From Streptomyces rimosus (GTDB lineage: Bacteria; Actinomycetota; Actinomycetes; Streptomycetales; Streptomycetaceae): a stretch of DNA of 64,000 nucleotides. The number at the start of each line of letters is the position of its first letter. Position 1 is the stretch's first letter. Location of the stretch: positions 3,348,001 to 3,412,000 of the forward strand of contig NZ_CP023688.1 in NCBI RefSeq assembly GCF_008704655.1, written 5' to 3'. A program made the position numbers and the translations under genes. Below the pieces are notes generated by a model that saw only the letters and a program-made list of their open reading frames with translations, searched no databases and was not told where the DNA came from. This document shows positions 16,549 through 25,284 of the stretch, piece after piece.

Positions 16549-16869
16549 TCAGCCGTTCTGCGGCGGCAGCGCTGCGATGAAGGGGTGGTCGCGCTCGATC
16601 AGGCCCAGCTTGCTGGCACCACCGGGCGAACCGAGCTCGTCGAAGAACTCCACATTCGCCTTGTAGTAGTCCTTCCACTCCTCCGGGGTGTCGTCCTCGT
16701 AGAAGATCGCCTCGACCGGGCAGACCGGCTCGCAGGCGCCGCAGTCGACGCATTCGTCCGGGTGGATGTACAAGGACCGGGAGCCCTCGTAGATGCAGTC
16801 GACGGGGCACTCCTCGATGCATGCCTTGTCCTTGACGTCGACACAAGGCTGCGCGATGACGTAGGTCAC
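16549..16869 (-). CDS. fdxA: 7Fe-type bacterial ferredoxin
   Basis: A small soluble electron carrier, 106 aa, with two cluster sites. The first has Cys9, Cys17, Cys21 and Cys25. The second (Cys40, Cys43, Cys46, Cys50; CVDCGACEPVCP) follows CxxCxxCxxxCP. The long gap between Cys9 and Cys17 is the pattern of [3Fe-4S]/[4Fe-4S] seven-iron ferredoxins. GTG at 16869 with GAGGAGG nine bases upstream is the start; the open frame extends far upstream but that part is antisense to the acetyltransferase. It probably forms a unit with dapC, 137 bp downstream. Confidence 0.93.
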   Translation of the reverse strand: MTYVIAQPCVDVKDKACIEECPVDCIYEGSRSLYIHPDECVDCGACEPVCPVEAIFYEDDTPEEWKDYYKANVEFFDELGSPGGASKLGLIERDHPFIAALPPQNG

Positions 16870-17008
16870 GCTGTCGTTCCTCCTCGGTAGGGCTGGCGGA
16901 CCGATTGGCAGTTCCGCCGCGGGGCGCGCGGGAGCGCGGCGTCGTCGATGCCCGCACCTAGTATCTCCGTTCCCGGGCACGAGACGAACAAGAGGGGCGG
17001 GTAGAGCC

Positions 17009-18019
17009 GTGGAATTCACTACCGGCGGACGGCTGGAGGTCCACATCACCCGTGCTGACGTGGGCAAAAGGGTATCTGTCCGGCGCCTGGACGGCACCGG
17101 CGAGGGGTCTTCGAAGTTCACCGACACGGTCGGCGTTCTCACATCATGGGACGACGGTGTGCTGAGCATCACACGCCGGAACGGAGAGACCGTCCGGATT
17201 TCCGAGACCACGCTGGTCGCGGGCAAAACGGTGCCCGCGGCTCCGGCCCGCCGCCGCTCCCCCGCGGCGAGCGCGCCCGAGCTGGAGCGGGTGGCCGCCC
17301 GCGGCTGGCCGCCGGTCGAGAGCGCGTGGCTGGGCGAGTGGCAGCTGCGGGCGAGCGGCGGCTTCACCCGGCGGGCCAACTCGGTGGCGGCCCTGGGCGA
17401 TCCGGGGCTGCCGCTGGACACCGCGCTGGAGCGGGTGCGCGCCTGGTACGCGGAGCGCGACCTGCCCGCGTACATCCAGGTCGGTACGGGCGCCCCGGGC
17501 ACCCAGGAGCAGCTGGCGGCCGACCTGGACAGCCGCGGCTGGACGCGCGAGGTGACGGCGGAGCTGCGGATCGCGGCGCTGGCGCCCATCGGCGACCTGG
17601 ACGCGGATGTGTCCCGGGTGGCGCTCACCCGGGAGGTGGACGCGCGGTGGCTGCGCCGCTACCAGCGGTCGGCCGACCCCGGCCCCGAGGTGCTCAAGGT
17701 GCTGCACGGCGGGCCGTCCGTGTGGTTCGCGGCCGTGCCGGACGAGGCGGGCGAGGTGATCGCGATCGGGCGGTGCGTGGTGGACGGGCGGTGGGCCGGG
17801 TTCGCGGCCGTCGAGGTGGCCCCGGAGCACCGGCGGCGCGGGCTGGCCTCCGCCGTGATGGCGGCGCTGGCCCGCAAGGCCCTGGACGAGGGCGCATCGG
17901 CCGCGTACCTCCAGGTGGAGACGGACAACCAGGACGCCCGCGCGCTGTACGACGGGCTGGGCTTCGTCACGCACCACCACTACCACCACTGGCGCGCCAC
18001 CCAGGGAGGCCCCAGCTGA
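17009..18019 (+). CDS. GNAT acetyltransferase with N-terminal SH3-like domain (Rv0428c type)
   Basis: A 336-aa two-domain protein. Residues 1-75 form a small beta barrel (LEVHITRADVGKRVSVRR, then VGVLTSWDDGVLSITRR), matching the SH3-like domain found in front of Rv0428c-type acetyltransferases. A basic linker follows, then a degenerate and a full GNAT domain. The acetyl-CoA-binding motif A is VEVAPEHRRRGLASAVMAAL, and the C-terminal strand-helix is ALYDGLGFVTHHHYHHW. GTG at 17009 follows GAGGGGCGGG. The gene is translationally coupled to the next one (CTGA overlap). The substrate is unknown; related proteins acetylate small amines or peptides. Confidence 0.85.
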   Translation: MEFTTGGRLEVHITRADVGKRVSVRRLDGTGEGSSKFTDTVGVLTSWDDGVLSITRRNGETVRISETTLVAGKTVPAAPARRRSPAASAPELERVAARGWPPVESAWLGEWQLRASGGFTRRANSVAALGDPGLPLDTALERVRAWYAERDLPAYIQVGTGAPGTQEQLAADLDSRGWTREVTAELRIAALAPIGDLDADVSRVALTREVDARWLRRYQRSADPGPEVLKVLHGGPSVWFAAVPDEAGEVIAIGRCVVDGRWAGFAAVEVAPEHRRRGLASAVMAALARKALDEGASAAYLQVETDNQDARALYDGLGFVTHHHYHHWRATQGGPS

Positions 18020-18891
18020 ACGGGCACGAGCCCCGCGGGCACCCGGAGCCGGACGGGGACGGCGCGTCCGCCGAGCGGCGGCGGCAGTTCGCCGAGGCCG
18101 CCCGCGACGAGCGTCCCGACCTGGCCAGGCTGTGTCTGCTGATCGCGGCGGAGGCCGATCCCGCGCTCGACGAGGCGGGCATGGACGCGGCCCAGATCGA
18201 ACTGGACGCGCTGGCCGGGCGGCTGCCGTTCGCCCCGGCGGGCGGCCCGCGCCCCTGGGCCCGCAACGTCGCCGAACTGCTCGGCGCGCGCCTCGGCTTC
18301 CGCGGCACGCCCGCCGACTACCGGCGCCTGGAGTCGTCGCTGCTGCACGAGGTGCTGCGGCGCCGGCGGGGCCTGCCGATCCTGCTGTCGGTGGTGTGGA
18401 TGGAGGTCGCGCGGCGGGCCGGGGCGCCGGTGTACGGGGTGGCGCTGCCGGGCCACTTCGTCGTCGGCTTCGGCGACCCGTACGGCGCGCACGTCCTCGC
18501 CGACCCCTTCGACGGCGGGCGGCTGCTGACCGACGAGGACGCGGGGGTGCTGGTCGCGGGCGCGACCGGGGCGCCGCTGACCGAGCAGATGCTCACGCCG
18601 GCCGAGCCGCTGGAGATCGTGCTGCGCATCCTGAACAACATCCGGGCGTGGGCGGCGGCCCGGCCGGAGCACAGCGCCGTACAGCTGTGGGCTGTCGAGC
18701 TGTCCCTGCTGCTGCCCAGCCACCCGGCTCGGCTGCGTCACGACCACGCGCAACTGCTCGTCCAGCGCGGCGACTTTCTGGGCGGCGCGGCCGAGCTGGA
18801 GGAGTACGCGAAGGTGGTCGGGGCGGTCGATCCGGCGGCGGCTGCGGCGGTGCGCCGTCAGGCCGCGGCGGCCCGCGCCATGCTCAACTGA
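18016..18891 (+). CDS. SirB1/transglutaminase-like family protein with probable CTG start
   Basis: A 291-aa protein of the SirB1 family, which combines an inactive-looking transglutaminase-like fold with a tetratricopeptide-like C-terminus. Visible motifs are LRRRRGLPILLSVVWMEVARRAG, shown in parts as RRRGLPILLSVVW and MEVARRAG, then LPGHFVVGFGD and FDGGRLL. No ATG or GTG lies near the expected N-terminus. CTG at 18016 overlaps the stop of the acetyltransferase gene as CTGA and has GGGAGG seven bases upstream, so CTG initiation is the best reading. The first ATG (18181) would remove the conserved helix RPDLARLCLLIAAEAD. The last 34 bases overlap the convergent phosphatase gene. The function is unknown. 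Confidence 0.82.
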   Translation: MNGHEPRGHPEPDGDGASAERRRQFAEAARDERPDLARLCLLIAAEADPALDEAGMDAAQIELDALAGRLPFAPAGGPRPWARNVAELLGARLGFRGTPADYRRLESSLLHEVLRRRRGLPILLSVVWMEVARRAGAPVYGVALPGHFVVGFGDPYGAHVLADPFDGGRLLTDEDAGVLVAGATGAPLTEQMLTPAEPLEIVLRILNNIRAWAAARPEHSAVQLWAVELSLLLPSHPARLRHDHAQLLVQRGDFLGGAAELEEYAKVVGAVDPAAAAAVRRQAAAARAMLN

Positions 18892-20024
18892 TCCGGCGCG
18901 GCCTGCTCCGCGGCGGCCTCCGCTTCCGTGCGCGGTACGGCGTGCGGACCGCGGCGCACGATCAGTACGGTCGCGTCGTCCTTCAGCTGCCCGCCGGTGA
19001 ACCGCTCCAGGTCGGCGCGGAGGGTACGCGCCAGCTCGTCCGGCTCCAGATGCGTCCAGCGGGCCAGGCGGTCGGCCAGCGGGTAGAACGTGCCATCCGC
19101 GCCGCGCGCCTCGGTGACCCCGTCGGTGCACAGCACGATCCAGTCGTCCCCCACCGGCTCGACGGCCACACTCTGCCGTGCCTCGCCGGTCAGCCACCCC
19201 AGGCCCAGCGGCAGGCCGCCCTCGCCGTCGGTGCGCTCGGTGACCTGGCCGTTCCGTACGAGGTAGTACGCGATGTGGCCGCAGGAGAGCACCTTCGTGC
19301 CGTCCTCCCCGCGTACCTCCAGCAGCAGGGCGGTGACGAAGCGCTCCTGGCCGCCGCGCTCGGCGGAGCGGGCGTTGTAGCGGGACAGCGCCTGTTCCAT
19401 GCGTTCGGCGACGGCTTCGAGGGTGTCCTTGTAGTGGGCCGCCTCCCGGAAGGAGGCCAGCACCTCGTGCCCGGCGCCGATCGCCGGCATGCCCTTGCCC
19501 TGGACGTCGCCGATCACCAGCCGCAGCCCGTGCGGCGTCTGCACGGCCTCGTAGATGTCCCCGCCGACGCGGGCACCCTCCTGTGCGGAGACGTAGAACC
19601 CGTAGGCCTCCAGGGGCCCGGCGGTCAGCGGCAGCTCGCGCAGCATCTCCCGCTGCACGGCGTCGGCGACCATGCTCGTACGGGCGTACAGCGCCTCCCG
19701 CTCCAGCCGCGTCCGGCACAGCACCAGCGCGAACACGGCGACCAGCGCCACCCCGAAGATCCCGACGACCTTGCTGGCCAGGGACCAGTCGGGCACCAGG
19801 CGGGCGTGGATGTACGCCTGGCACAGGACGTACACGGCGGCCACCGCGGCGGTCCACCGGTAGGCGCAGCGCAGCGCGGCGATCAGCGGCGCGATGCCCA
19901 TGAACAGGGCGAAGTGCAGCTGCGGGCCGGACACCGCGTCCGCCAGCGTGATGGCCAGGGTCCCGGTGACCAGCAGCAGCGCCACACCGCGGTCACGCGC
20001 CGGGGATCGCTGGATAGTCGTCAC
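18858..20024 (-). CDS. Membrane-bound SpoIIE-type PP2C phosphatase
   Basis: A 388-aa protein phosphatase. The N-terminal ~110 residues hold four or five membrane helices (VALLLVTGTLAITLADAV to VALVAVFALVLC). A short linker leads to a PPM/SpoIIE domain with metal-binding acidic residues at GGDIYE, GDVQGKG, LCTDGVTEAR and KDDATVLIV. Such enzymes usually dephosphorylate anti-anti-sigma factors in partner-switching modules; no such partner is adjacent. GGAGGA lies directly against the GTG at 20024 with no spacer, so initiation may be a few codons downstream. Its 3' end overlaps the convergent SirB1-like gene by 34 bases. Confidence 0.88.
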   Translation of the reverse strand: MTTIQRSPARDRGVALLLVTGTLAITLADAVSGPQLHFALFMGIAPLIAALRCAYRWTAAVAAVYVLCQAYIHARLVPDWSLASKVVGIFGVALVAVFALVLCRTRLEREALYARTSMVADAVQREMLRELPLTAGPLEAYGFYVSAQEGARVGGDIYEAVQTPHGLRLVIGDVQGKGMPAIGAGHEVLASFREAAHYKDTLEAVAERMEQALSRYNARSAERGGQERFVTALLLEVRGEDGTKVLSCGHIAYYLVRNGQVTERTDGEGGLPLGLGWLTGEARQSVAVEPVGDDWIVLCTDGVTEARGADGTFYPLADRLARWTHLEPDELARTLRADLERFTGGQLKDDATVLIVRRGPHAVPRTEAEAAAEQAAPDQLSMARAAAA

Positions 20025-20136
20025 TCCTCCAGCGTGCGCCCGGCCGACCGGTCGGCCCAGGGCCGAAAGTCCTGGTGGGAGCTGTGGTGCGGGTGAGACT
20101 CCTTACAGCGGCCGGGACCCCTGCGGAGTGCGCGGG

Positions 20137-20775
20137 CTACAACCAGCCCTTGTCGCCCGCCGTGCGGACGGCCTCGGCGCGGTTGCGGGCGCCCGTCTTC
20201 TGGATGGCGGTGGACAGGTAGTTGCGCACGGTGCCCTGGGAGAGTTGCAGTGCGGCGGCGATCTCGGCGTTGGTGGAGCCGTCGGCCGCCGCGCGCAGCA
20301 CATCGCACTCGCGGTCGGTGAGCGGGTTCGCCCCGTCGGCCAGGGCCGCCGCCGCGAGCGCCGGGTCGATGACCCGCTCGCCGCGCAGCACCCGCCGCAC
20401 GGCGTCCGCCAGTTGCGCGGCCGGGGCGTCCTTGACCAGGAACGCGTCGGCGCCGCACTCCATCGCGCGGCGCAGATAGCCGGGCCGCCCGAACGTGGTG
20501 AGGATGACGACCTTCAACTTCGGGAACTCGGCGCGCAGCAGGGCGGCGGCGTCCAGCCCGCTGATACCGGGCATCTCGATGTCCAGCAGCGCCACATCCA
20601 CGGGCTGCTCACGCGCCGCGGCGACGACCTCGTCGCCCCGCGCGGCCTGCGCCACGACCTCCAGGTCGGGTTCCAGCCCCAGAAGCGCGGCCAGCGCTTC
20701 GCGGACCATCGACTGGTCCTCGGCAAGGAGGAGGCGCACTTTCCGCGTGGGCTGGTCGTCGCAGGGGTCGGTCAT
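20137..20775 (-). CDS. NarL/LuxR-family response regulator
   Basis: A 212-aa two-component regulator. The receiver domain has the acidic pair Glu19/Asp20 (LLLAEDQ), phospho-acceptor Asp65 (VALLDIEMPG), Thr93/94 and Lys115 (FLVKDAP). The C-terminal LuxR helix-turn-helix spans about 148-205 (LTDRECDVLRAAADGSTNAEI, in parts LTDRECDVL and STNAEIAAALQLSQGTVRNY). It lies just downstream of the histidine kinase with a 66-bp gap. With the ABC exporter genes it forms a DesKR-like module. Its targets are probably the linked exporter operon. Confidence 0.93.
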   Translation of the reverse strand: MTDPCDDQPTRKVRLLLAEDQSMVREALAALLGLEPDLEVVAQAARGDEVVAAAREQPVDVALLDIEMPGISGLDAAALLRAEFPKLKVVILTTFGRPGYLRRAMECGADAFLVKDAPAAQLADAVRRVLRGERVIDPALAAAALADGANPLTDRECDVLRAAADGSTNAEIAAALQLSQGTVRNYLSTAIQKTGARNRAEAVRTAGDKGWL

Positions 20776-20841
20776 GTGGCCAATCTAGTCAACGGGTGGG
20801 ATGCGCCGGCCAGGCGCGGTCGGGCGGGGCGGGCACCGGCT

Positions 20842-22098
20842 TCAGGCCCCGGACGGGGTCGGGTCCGTGGCCGGGCTGTGGTCCGTGCCGTGGGCCGCGG
20901 TGCCGGTCAGCGGTGGGGTGCCGAGCGGGACGTACGCGCGCAGGGCGAAACCGCCGCCGCGGCGTGCGGTGCCCGTCTCCAGGCGGCCGTCGGCCAGGGC
21001 GAGGCGCTCGCGCAGGCCGCTGAGGCCGTTGCCGTCGTGGCCGCCGCCGCGTGGCGGGCCGGCGCCGTCGTCGATGACGGACAGGCACAGATAGCGCCGC
21101 TCGTCGGCCTCCCACTCCTCGGTGAGCAGCAGCTCGCAGCGGTCGGCGCCGCTGTGCCGTACGACGTTGGTGACGGCCTCGCGCAGCGCCCAGGCCAGCG
21201 CGCCCTCCCCCTCCGCCGTCAGGCCCCGGTGCTCCCGCTCCAGGGCCGGGTCGATGTCCGCCCTGATCGCGGCGGTGCGCAGCGCGGCGCGGACCCCGGC
21301 CAACTCGACGGCGAGCCGGGGGCGCCGGTAGCCGGTGACGGCCTCGCGGACGTCGACGAGGGCCTGGCGGCTGACCCGTTCGATGTCGGCGACCTGCTGG
21401 GCGGCGGCTTCCGCGGCGCCGGGCAGCATCCGCCCGGCCAGCTCGCTCTTGAGCGTGATCAGGGAGAGCGAGTGGCCGAGGAGGTCGTGCAGGTCGCGGG
21501 CGAGGCGCAGCCGCTCCTCGTTGGCGGCGAGGCGGGCGACCTCCTCGCGGGCGGCGCGCAGCTCCTGCGTCGTACGGATCAGGTACTGCACGCCGGTCAT
21601 CGAGAACCCGGCGAGCAGGCAGGGAATGGCGTATCCGAAGAGGTAGGCCCGTACGTCCGGGTAGCGCGAGCCGATCAGCAGGAGCAGAGCGGTCAGCGCC
21701 GGGATGGTCCACCGCGAGACGCGCAGGGGCTCGGTGACGCCCACCGCCACGCCCACGAACGTGAAGAGCACCAGCCAGTTCGGGCCGAGCACCAGGGACA
21801 TCACGATGGCGAGGGCCGTGATGCAGGCCACCACCGTCCGGGCCACGCGGTCCGGCGCCGGGCGGTGGGCCATGCGCCGGAAGACCAGCGCGAAGTACAG
21901 GACGACGAACGTCAGGAGACCGGACCAGCCCAGGACCTCGTGCGCCGGGGACATGTCGCCCTCGACCAGGTTCCCCACCGGCCCCGCCAGGTAGAAGAAC
22001 CAGATGACGATCCAGAAGGACTTCACCAGCAGCTGCTTGCGGTTGCGCGGAGGCGCCCCCATCAGCACCGGGTTGCAGTCGGTCTCCCGATCCCTCAT
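20842..22098 (-). CDS. Sensor histidine kinase (HisKA_3 type)
   Basis: A 418-aa membrane sensor with about six N-terminal helices (residues ~28-190) and hardly any extracellular loop, implying membrane or intramembrane signal sensing. The dimerisation/phosphoacceptor motif RLARDLHDLLGHSLSLI carries the phospho-His. A divergent HATPase domain follows (WALREAVTNVVRHSGA, VIDDGAGPP, GNGLSGLRERL). ATG at 22098 overlaps the permease stop (ATGA). The open frame runs much further upstream but only as antisense noise. It pairs with the response regulator immediately downstream. Confidence 0.92.
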   Translation of the reverse strand: MRDRETDCNPVLMGAPPRNRKQLLVKSFWIVIWFFYLAGPVGNLVEGDMSPAHEVLGWSGLLTFVVLYFALVFRRMAHRPAPDRVARTVVACITALAIVMSLVLGPNWLVLFTFVGVAVGVTEPLRVSRWTIPALTALLLLIGSRYPDVRAYLFGYAIPCLLAGFSMTGVQYLIRTTQELRAAREEVARLAANEERLRLARDLHDLLGHSLSLITLKSELAGRMLPGAAEAAAQQVADIERVSRQALVDVREAVTGYRRPRLAVELAGVRAALRTAAIRADIDPALEREHRGLTAEGEGALAWALREAVTNVVRHSGADRCELLLTEEWEADERRYLCLSVIDDGAGPPRGGGHDGNGLSGLRERLALADGRLETGTARRGGGFALRAYVPLGTPPLTGTAAHGTDHSPATDPTPSGA

Positions 22099-22832
22099 GC
22101 CGTACGCGTGTCCTTCCGATAGAGCCAGGCCGCGCCCCCGGCGAAGATGATCAGGTAGCCGACGAGGATGGCGACGTCCTTCAGGTGCGGGGCGCCCCCC
22201 GCCTCGACGGCGGTGCCGAGTGCGGCGTACGCGTGGGTGGGCAGCCACTCCGCGATGTTCTGCACCCACTGCGGCAGGATCGTCAGCGGCATCCACAGTC
22301 CGCCGAGGAACGCCAGCACGAAGTACACCATCATCGCAATGGGACGGACCGCGTCGCCGTTGGCCAGGTAGCCGATGGCCACGCCGAGCGCGGCGAAGAC
22401 GAAGCTGCCGAGCCAGGTGCCGACGGGGATGGCGATCCACTGCCAGGTCTCCAGGTGTACGCCCTTGACCGTGGCGCCGGCGAGCAGGACGAGCAGGATC
22501 GACGGCAGGCTGATCGTCGCGGCGGAGGCCATCTTGGCGGCGACATAGCCACGTCCGGGCAGCGCGGTCAGCCGCAGCTGGCGCACCCAGCCCTTCTCGC
22601 GCTCCTTGGCGATCGCCTCGCTGTTGCCGATGAGCACGGCGGTCATCGCGCCGAACGCGGACATGGCGACCATGTAGTACAGCCCCATGTTCAGCTTCAT
22701 GCCCGGTATCGGGCTGCTGTCGGCGCCGCCCGCGATGATCAGGTAGAGCACCGGCGGGTAGATCACCGAGAAGAACATGAACTTCTTGTTCCGCAGGGCG
22801 CGGACGATCTCCAGCTTGATCAGGGTGGTCAT
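22095..22832 (-). CDS. ABC-2 type transporter permease
   Basis: A 245-aa membrane protein with six helices, typical of ABC-2 exporters. The first helix follows a short basic N-terminus (FMFFSVIYPPVLYLIIAGG). An amphipathic EAIAKEREKGWVRQLRLT segment, the usual coupling helix of this family, follows the second. It overlaps the ATPase gene upstream (ATGA at 22829-22832) and the kinase gene downstream (ATGA at 22095-22098), so all three are co-translated. Together they form a two-component-linked exporter, likely for a drug, peptide or lipid. Confidence 0.9.
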   Translation of the reverse strand: MTTLIKLEIVRALRNKKFMFFSVIYPPVLYLIIAGGADSSPIPGMKLNMGLYYMVAMSAFGAMTAVLIGNSEAIAKEREKGWVRQLRLTALPGRGYVAAKMASAATISLPSILLVLLAGATVKGVHLETWQWIAIPVGTWLGSFVFAALGVAIGYLANGDAVRPIAMMVYFVLAFLGGLWMPLTILPQWVQNIAEWLPTHAYAALGTAVEAGGAPHLKDVAILVGYLIIFAGGAAWLYRKDTRTA

Positions 22833-23788
22833 CGTGCCGCCTCCTCGGCGGTCGCTGCGTCGGTGATGGCGATGAACGCCTGCTCCAGGCCGAGTCCGGC
22901 CACTTCCAGGTTGCGCGGGTACAGCCCGAGGCCGTAGACGGCGTGCACCGTCGCGTCCGCGTCCTGGGACTGGATGCGCACGGTGCGCCCCGAGACCTCC
23001 AGGGAGGTCAGGGACGGCAGGCCGCGCAGCACCTCGCGGTCGGCCGGGCCGTCCAGGTCGAAGGTGACCCGGCGGGCGCCGGCCCGCGCCTTGATCTCGG
23101 CGGAGGTGCCGTCGGCCAGCACCCGGCCGCGGTGCAGCACGATCACGCGGTCCGCGATCTCGTCCGCCTCTTCCAGGTAGTGGGTGGCGAACAGCACCGT
23201 ACGGCCCTGCTGGGCCTGGGCGCGCATGGTGCCCCAGAAGGTCTGGCGGGAGGTGACGTCCATGCCGGTCGTCGGCTCGTCCAGCACGATCAGGTCGTTG
23301 GCGCCGGCCGTGGCCAGTGCGAACCGCACCCGCTGCTCCTGGCCGCCGGAGAGCTTGTCGACCATCCGGTCGGCGATCTCGGCGATCCCGGCGGTCTCCA
23401 GGATCCGGTCGACCGGATAGGCGTGCGGGTGCAGGTCGGCGGCGAGCCGGACCAGCTCACGGACCTTGACGCCGCCCATCAGGCCGCCGCTCTGGAGCAT
23501 CGCCCCGACCTTGCCCTGCTCGATGGCGCGCTGCGGGGTCGTGCCGAAGAGCGACACGGAGCCGGTGTCGGCGTTGCGCAGGCCCAGGAGCAGGTCGAGG
23601 GTGGAGGACTTGCCGGCGCCGTTGGGGCCGAGCAGGGCGACGGTCTCGCCCGGGTACAGCTCCAGGTCGAGGTCGGCCACCGCCTTCACGGAACCGTAGT
23701 TCTTGCTGACTTTACGGAAACTGACAACGGGCGCCGCCCCCGTGCGGCGCCCGGTGGCAGGTGGTGGGGTGGTGGCTGTGCTCGTCAT
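22829..23788 (-). CDS. ABC transporter ATP-binding protein (DrrA/CcmA type)
   Basis: A 319-aa ATPase energising the linked ABC-2 permease. Walker A is GPNGAGKS, the signature LSGGQEQR, Walker B LIVLDEPTTGMD and the switch His THYLEEADEIADR. A C-terminal ~85-residue accessory domain follows, as in DrrA-like exporters. The start is ATG at 23788 (MTSTATTPPPATG); upstream codons in frame have no good ribosome-binding site. It is the first gene of the four-gene unit ATPase-permease-kinase-regulator. Confidence 0.92.
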   Translation of the reverse strand: MTSTATTPPPATGRRTGAAPVVSFRKVSKNYGSVKAVADLDLELYPGETVALLGPNGAGKSSTLDLLLGLRNADTGSVSLFGTTPQRAIEQGKVGAMLQSGGLMGGVKVRELVRLAADLHPHAYPVDRILETAGIAEIADRMVDKLSGGQEQRVRFALATAGANDLIVLDEPTTGMDVTSRQTFWGTMRAQAQQGRTVLFATHYLEEADEIADRVIVLHRGRVLADGTSAEIKARAGARRVTFDLDGPADREVLRGLPSLTSLEVSGRTVRIQSQDADATVHAVYGLGLYPRNLEVAGLGLEQAFIAITDAATAEEAAR

Positions 23789-23874
23789 GTGCACCAGCTT
23801 GCCGGTGACGCGGGGCCGCCCGGCAGTGTCGGGTGTCGTGACTCCGGGATGACAGATGTCATGGGTGGTGTCCC

Positions 23875-25113
23875 CTAGGGGGCGTACGGGGTGCCTGCCC
23901 AGCCGTTCCGCTCCCCGCAGAACTCGGCCTCCACCACCCCCACGTACGAGGCGGCGTCGCCCAGCCAGTCGCCGTTGATGTTGAACGTCAGCTGGTGGCG
24001 GCCGTCCGTCGTCCCGACGACCCCGGACACCGAGCCGTTGGCGCGGCCCGTCTTGCCCACCACCGTCACGCCGCACGAGAGGGTGACGGACTCGATGCCG
24101 AGCCCGTAGCGCCAGCCGCCGGTGTCCGCGGGCACGGTGGTGAACATCTTCCGCATCGCCTCCGGACCCAGCAGCTGACCTTGCGTCAGGGCCCGGAAGA
24201 ACGTGTTCAGATCGCCGGTGGTGGAGATGATCTCGCCCGCGGCGCCGAGCCACGACATGTTCTGTGCGGTGGCGTCCACGACGGGCGCGTCGGGCTGCCG
24301 CTGGTGCAGCCGTGAGTAGGCGGTGGGATGCGGCAGCGGCATCCAGGGACGCACGCCCGGGAAGGAGGTCTCGCGCAGCTTCAGGGGTGTCAGGATGCGC
24401 CGCTGCACCTCGTGGGCGTACGAGTGGCCCGTCATCTTCTCGATGATCATCCCGGCGAGGACGTAGTTGGTGTTGCTGTACGAGGCCGTGCCCGACGCGT
24501 CGCGCGGCGGCCGCTTCATCGCGAGGGCGACCAGGTCGGCGGGGCGGTAGGTGGTGTAGCGGTGGCCGGGGAATCCGGGGCCGGAGGTGTGGTCCGCGAA
24601 CTCGGGGTCGGATGTGTAGTTGAAAAGGCCGCTGGTGTGGTTCAGCAGCTGACGCAGGGTGATGGCGCGGCCGTCGTTGCCGTTGCCGCGCACCACGCCC
24701 GGCAGCCACTTCTCCACGGTGTCGTCCAGGCTCAGGGCGCCCTCCTCTTCCAGCTGGAGGAGGACGGTGGCGATGAAGGTCTTGGTGATGCTGGCGGCAC
24801 GGAAGTGCTCGGCGCGGGTGCGTTCCCGCCGCGTCCCGGTGTCCGCGTAACCGGCCGAGCCGAACCACCGGCCGAGCCCGTCCCGGGCCTCGGCGGCCAC
24901 CCCGGGCAGACCGCCCTGCTCGACGACGGCGCGCAGCGCGTCCTGCGTGGCCTGGTGGCCGTCCGGACGGAGTCCGTCTGCACGGTTGCCGTTCGTACGG
25001 TGGTCGGGGGCCGTGGCCGCGGCGGCGGGCCCGGTGGCCAGGACGGCGGTGAGCGCCAGGGCGAAGGCCGTGGCACGGGTGGTGCTGCTCAGGCGGCTGT
25101 TTTTGCATCGCAT
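23875..25113 (-). CDS. Secreted serine hydrolase, beta-lactamase/D-Ala-D-Ala carboxypeptidase family (S12)
   Basis: A 412-aa exported penicillin-recognising enzyme. A signal peptide occupies ~1-35 (TTRATAFALALTAVLATG, cleaving near AAA-TAP). The catalytic Ser108-Ile-Thr-Lys111 lies in AASITKTF, the Tyr motif is YSNTNY and the third motif is VGKTGRANG. These are the three active-site elements of class C-like beta-lactamases and DD-carboxypeptidases. ATG at 25113 is preferred over 25188 because the signal peptide begins there. Two Cys near the C-terminus (SCGV and FCGE) may form a disulfide. Cell-wall trimming is the more likely role; the enzyme could also be an esterase. Confidence 0.9.
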   Translation of the reverse strand: MRCKNSRLSSTTRATAFALALTAVLATGPAAAATAPDHRTNGNRADGLRPDGHQATQDALRAVVEQGGLPGVAAEARDGLGRWFGSAGYADTGTRRERTRAEHFRAASITKTFIATVLLQLEEEGALSLDDTVEKWLPGVVRGNGNDGRAITLRQLLNHTSGLFNYTSDPEFADHTSGPGFPGHRYTTYRPADLVALAMKRPPRDASGTASYSNTNYVLAGMIIEKMTGHSYAHEVQRRILTPLKLRETSFPGVRPWMPLPHPTAYSRLHQRQPDAPVVDATAQNMSWLGAAGEIISTTGDLNTFFRALTQGQLLGPEAMRKMFTTVPADTGGWRYGLGIESVTLSCGVTVVGKTGRANGSVSGVVGTTDGRHQLTFNINGDWLGDAASYVGVVEAEFCGERNGWAGTPYAP

Positions 25114-25284
25114 GGCCGGGACGCTATGGCGCGCCGGGTACCGCGCAATAGCGACGAAAGTAAGGTCCGCCACCTCACCTTCGGCCAACGCCCGGCCGTG
25201 TGCGCCACGACGCCGAGCCGACCCCGCACGACGACACGGAACCGGCCCGACGTAACACCCCCGAAGCGACGCTCCGATGGCGCA

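Noticed and set aside
16870..17628. Upstream extension of the ferredoxin frame giving a 359-residue protein
   Set aside because: The added part is antisense to the acetyltransferase and the good ribosome-binding site is at the GTG at 16869.
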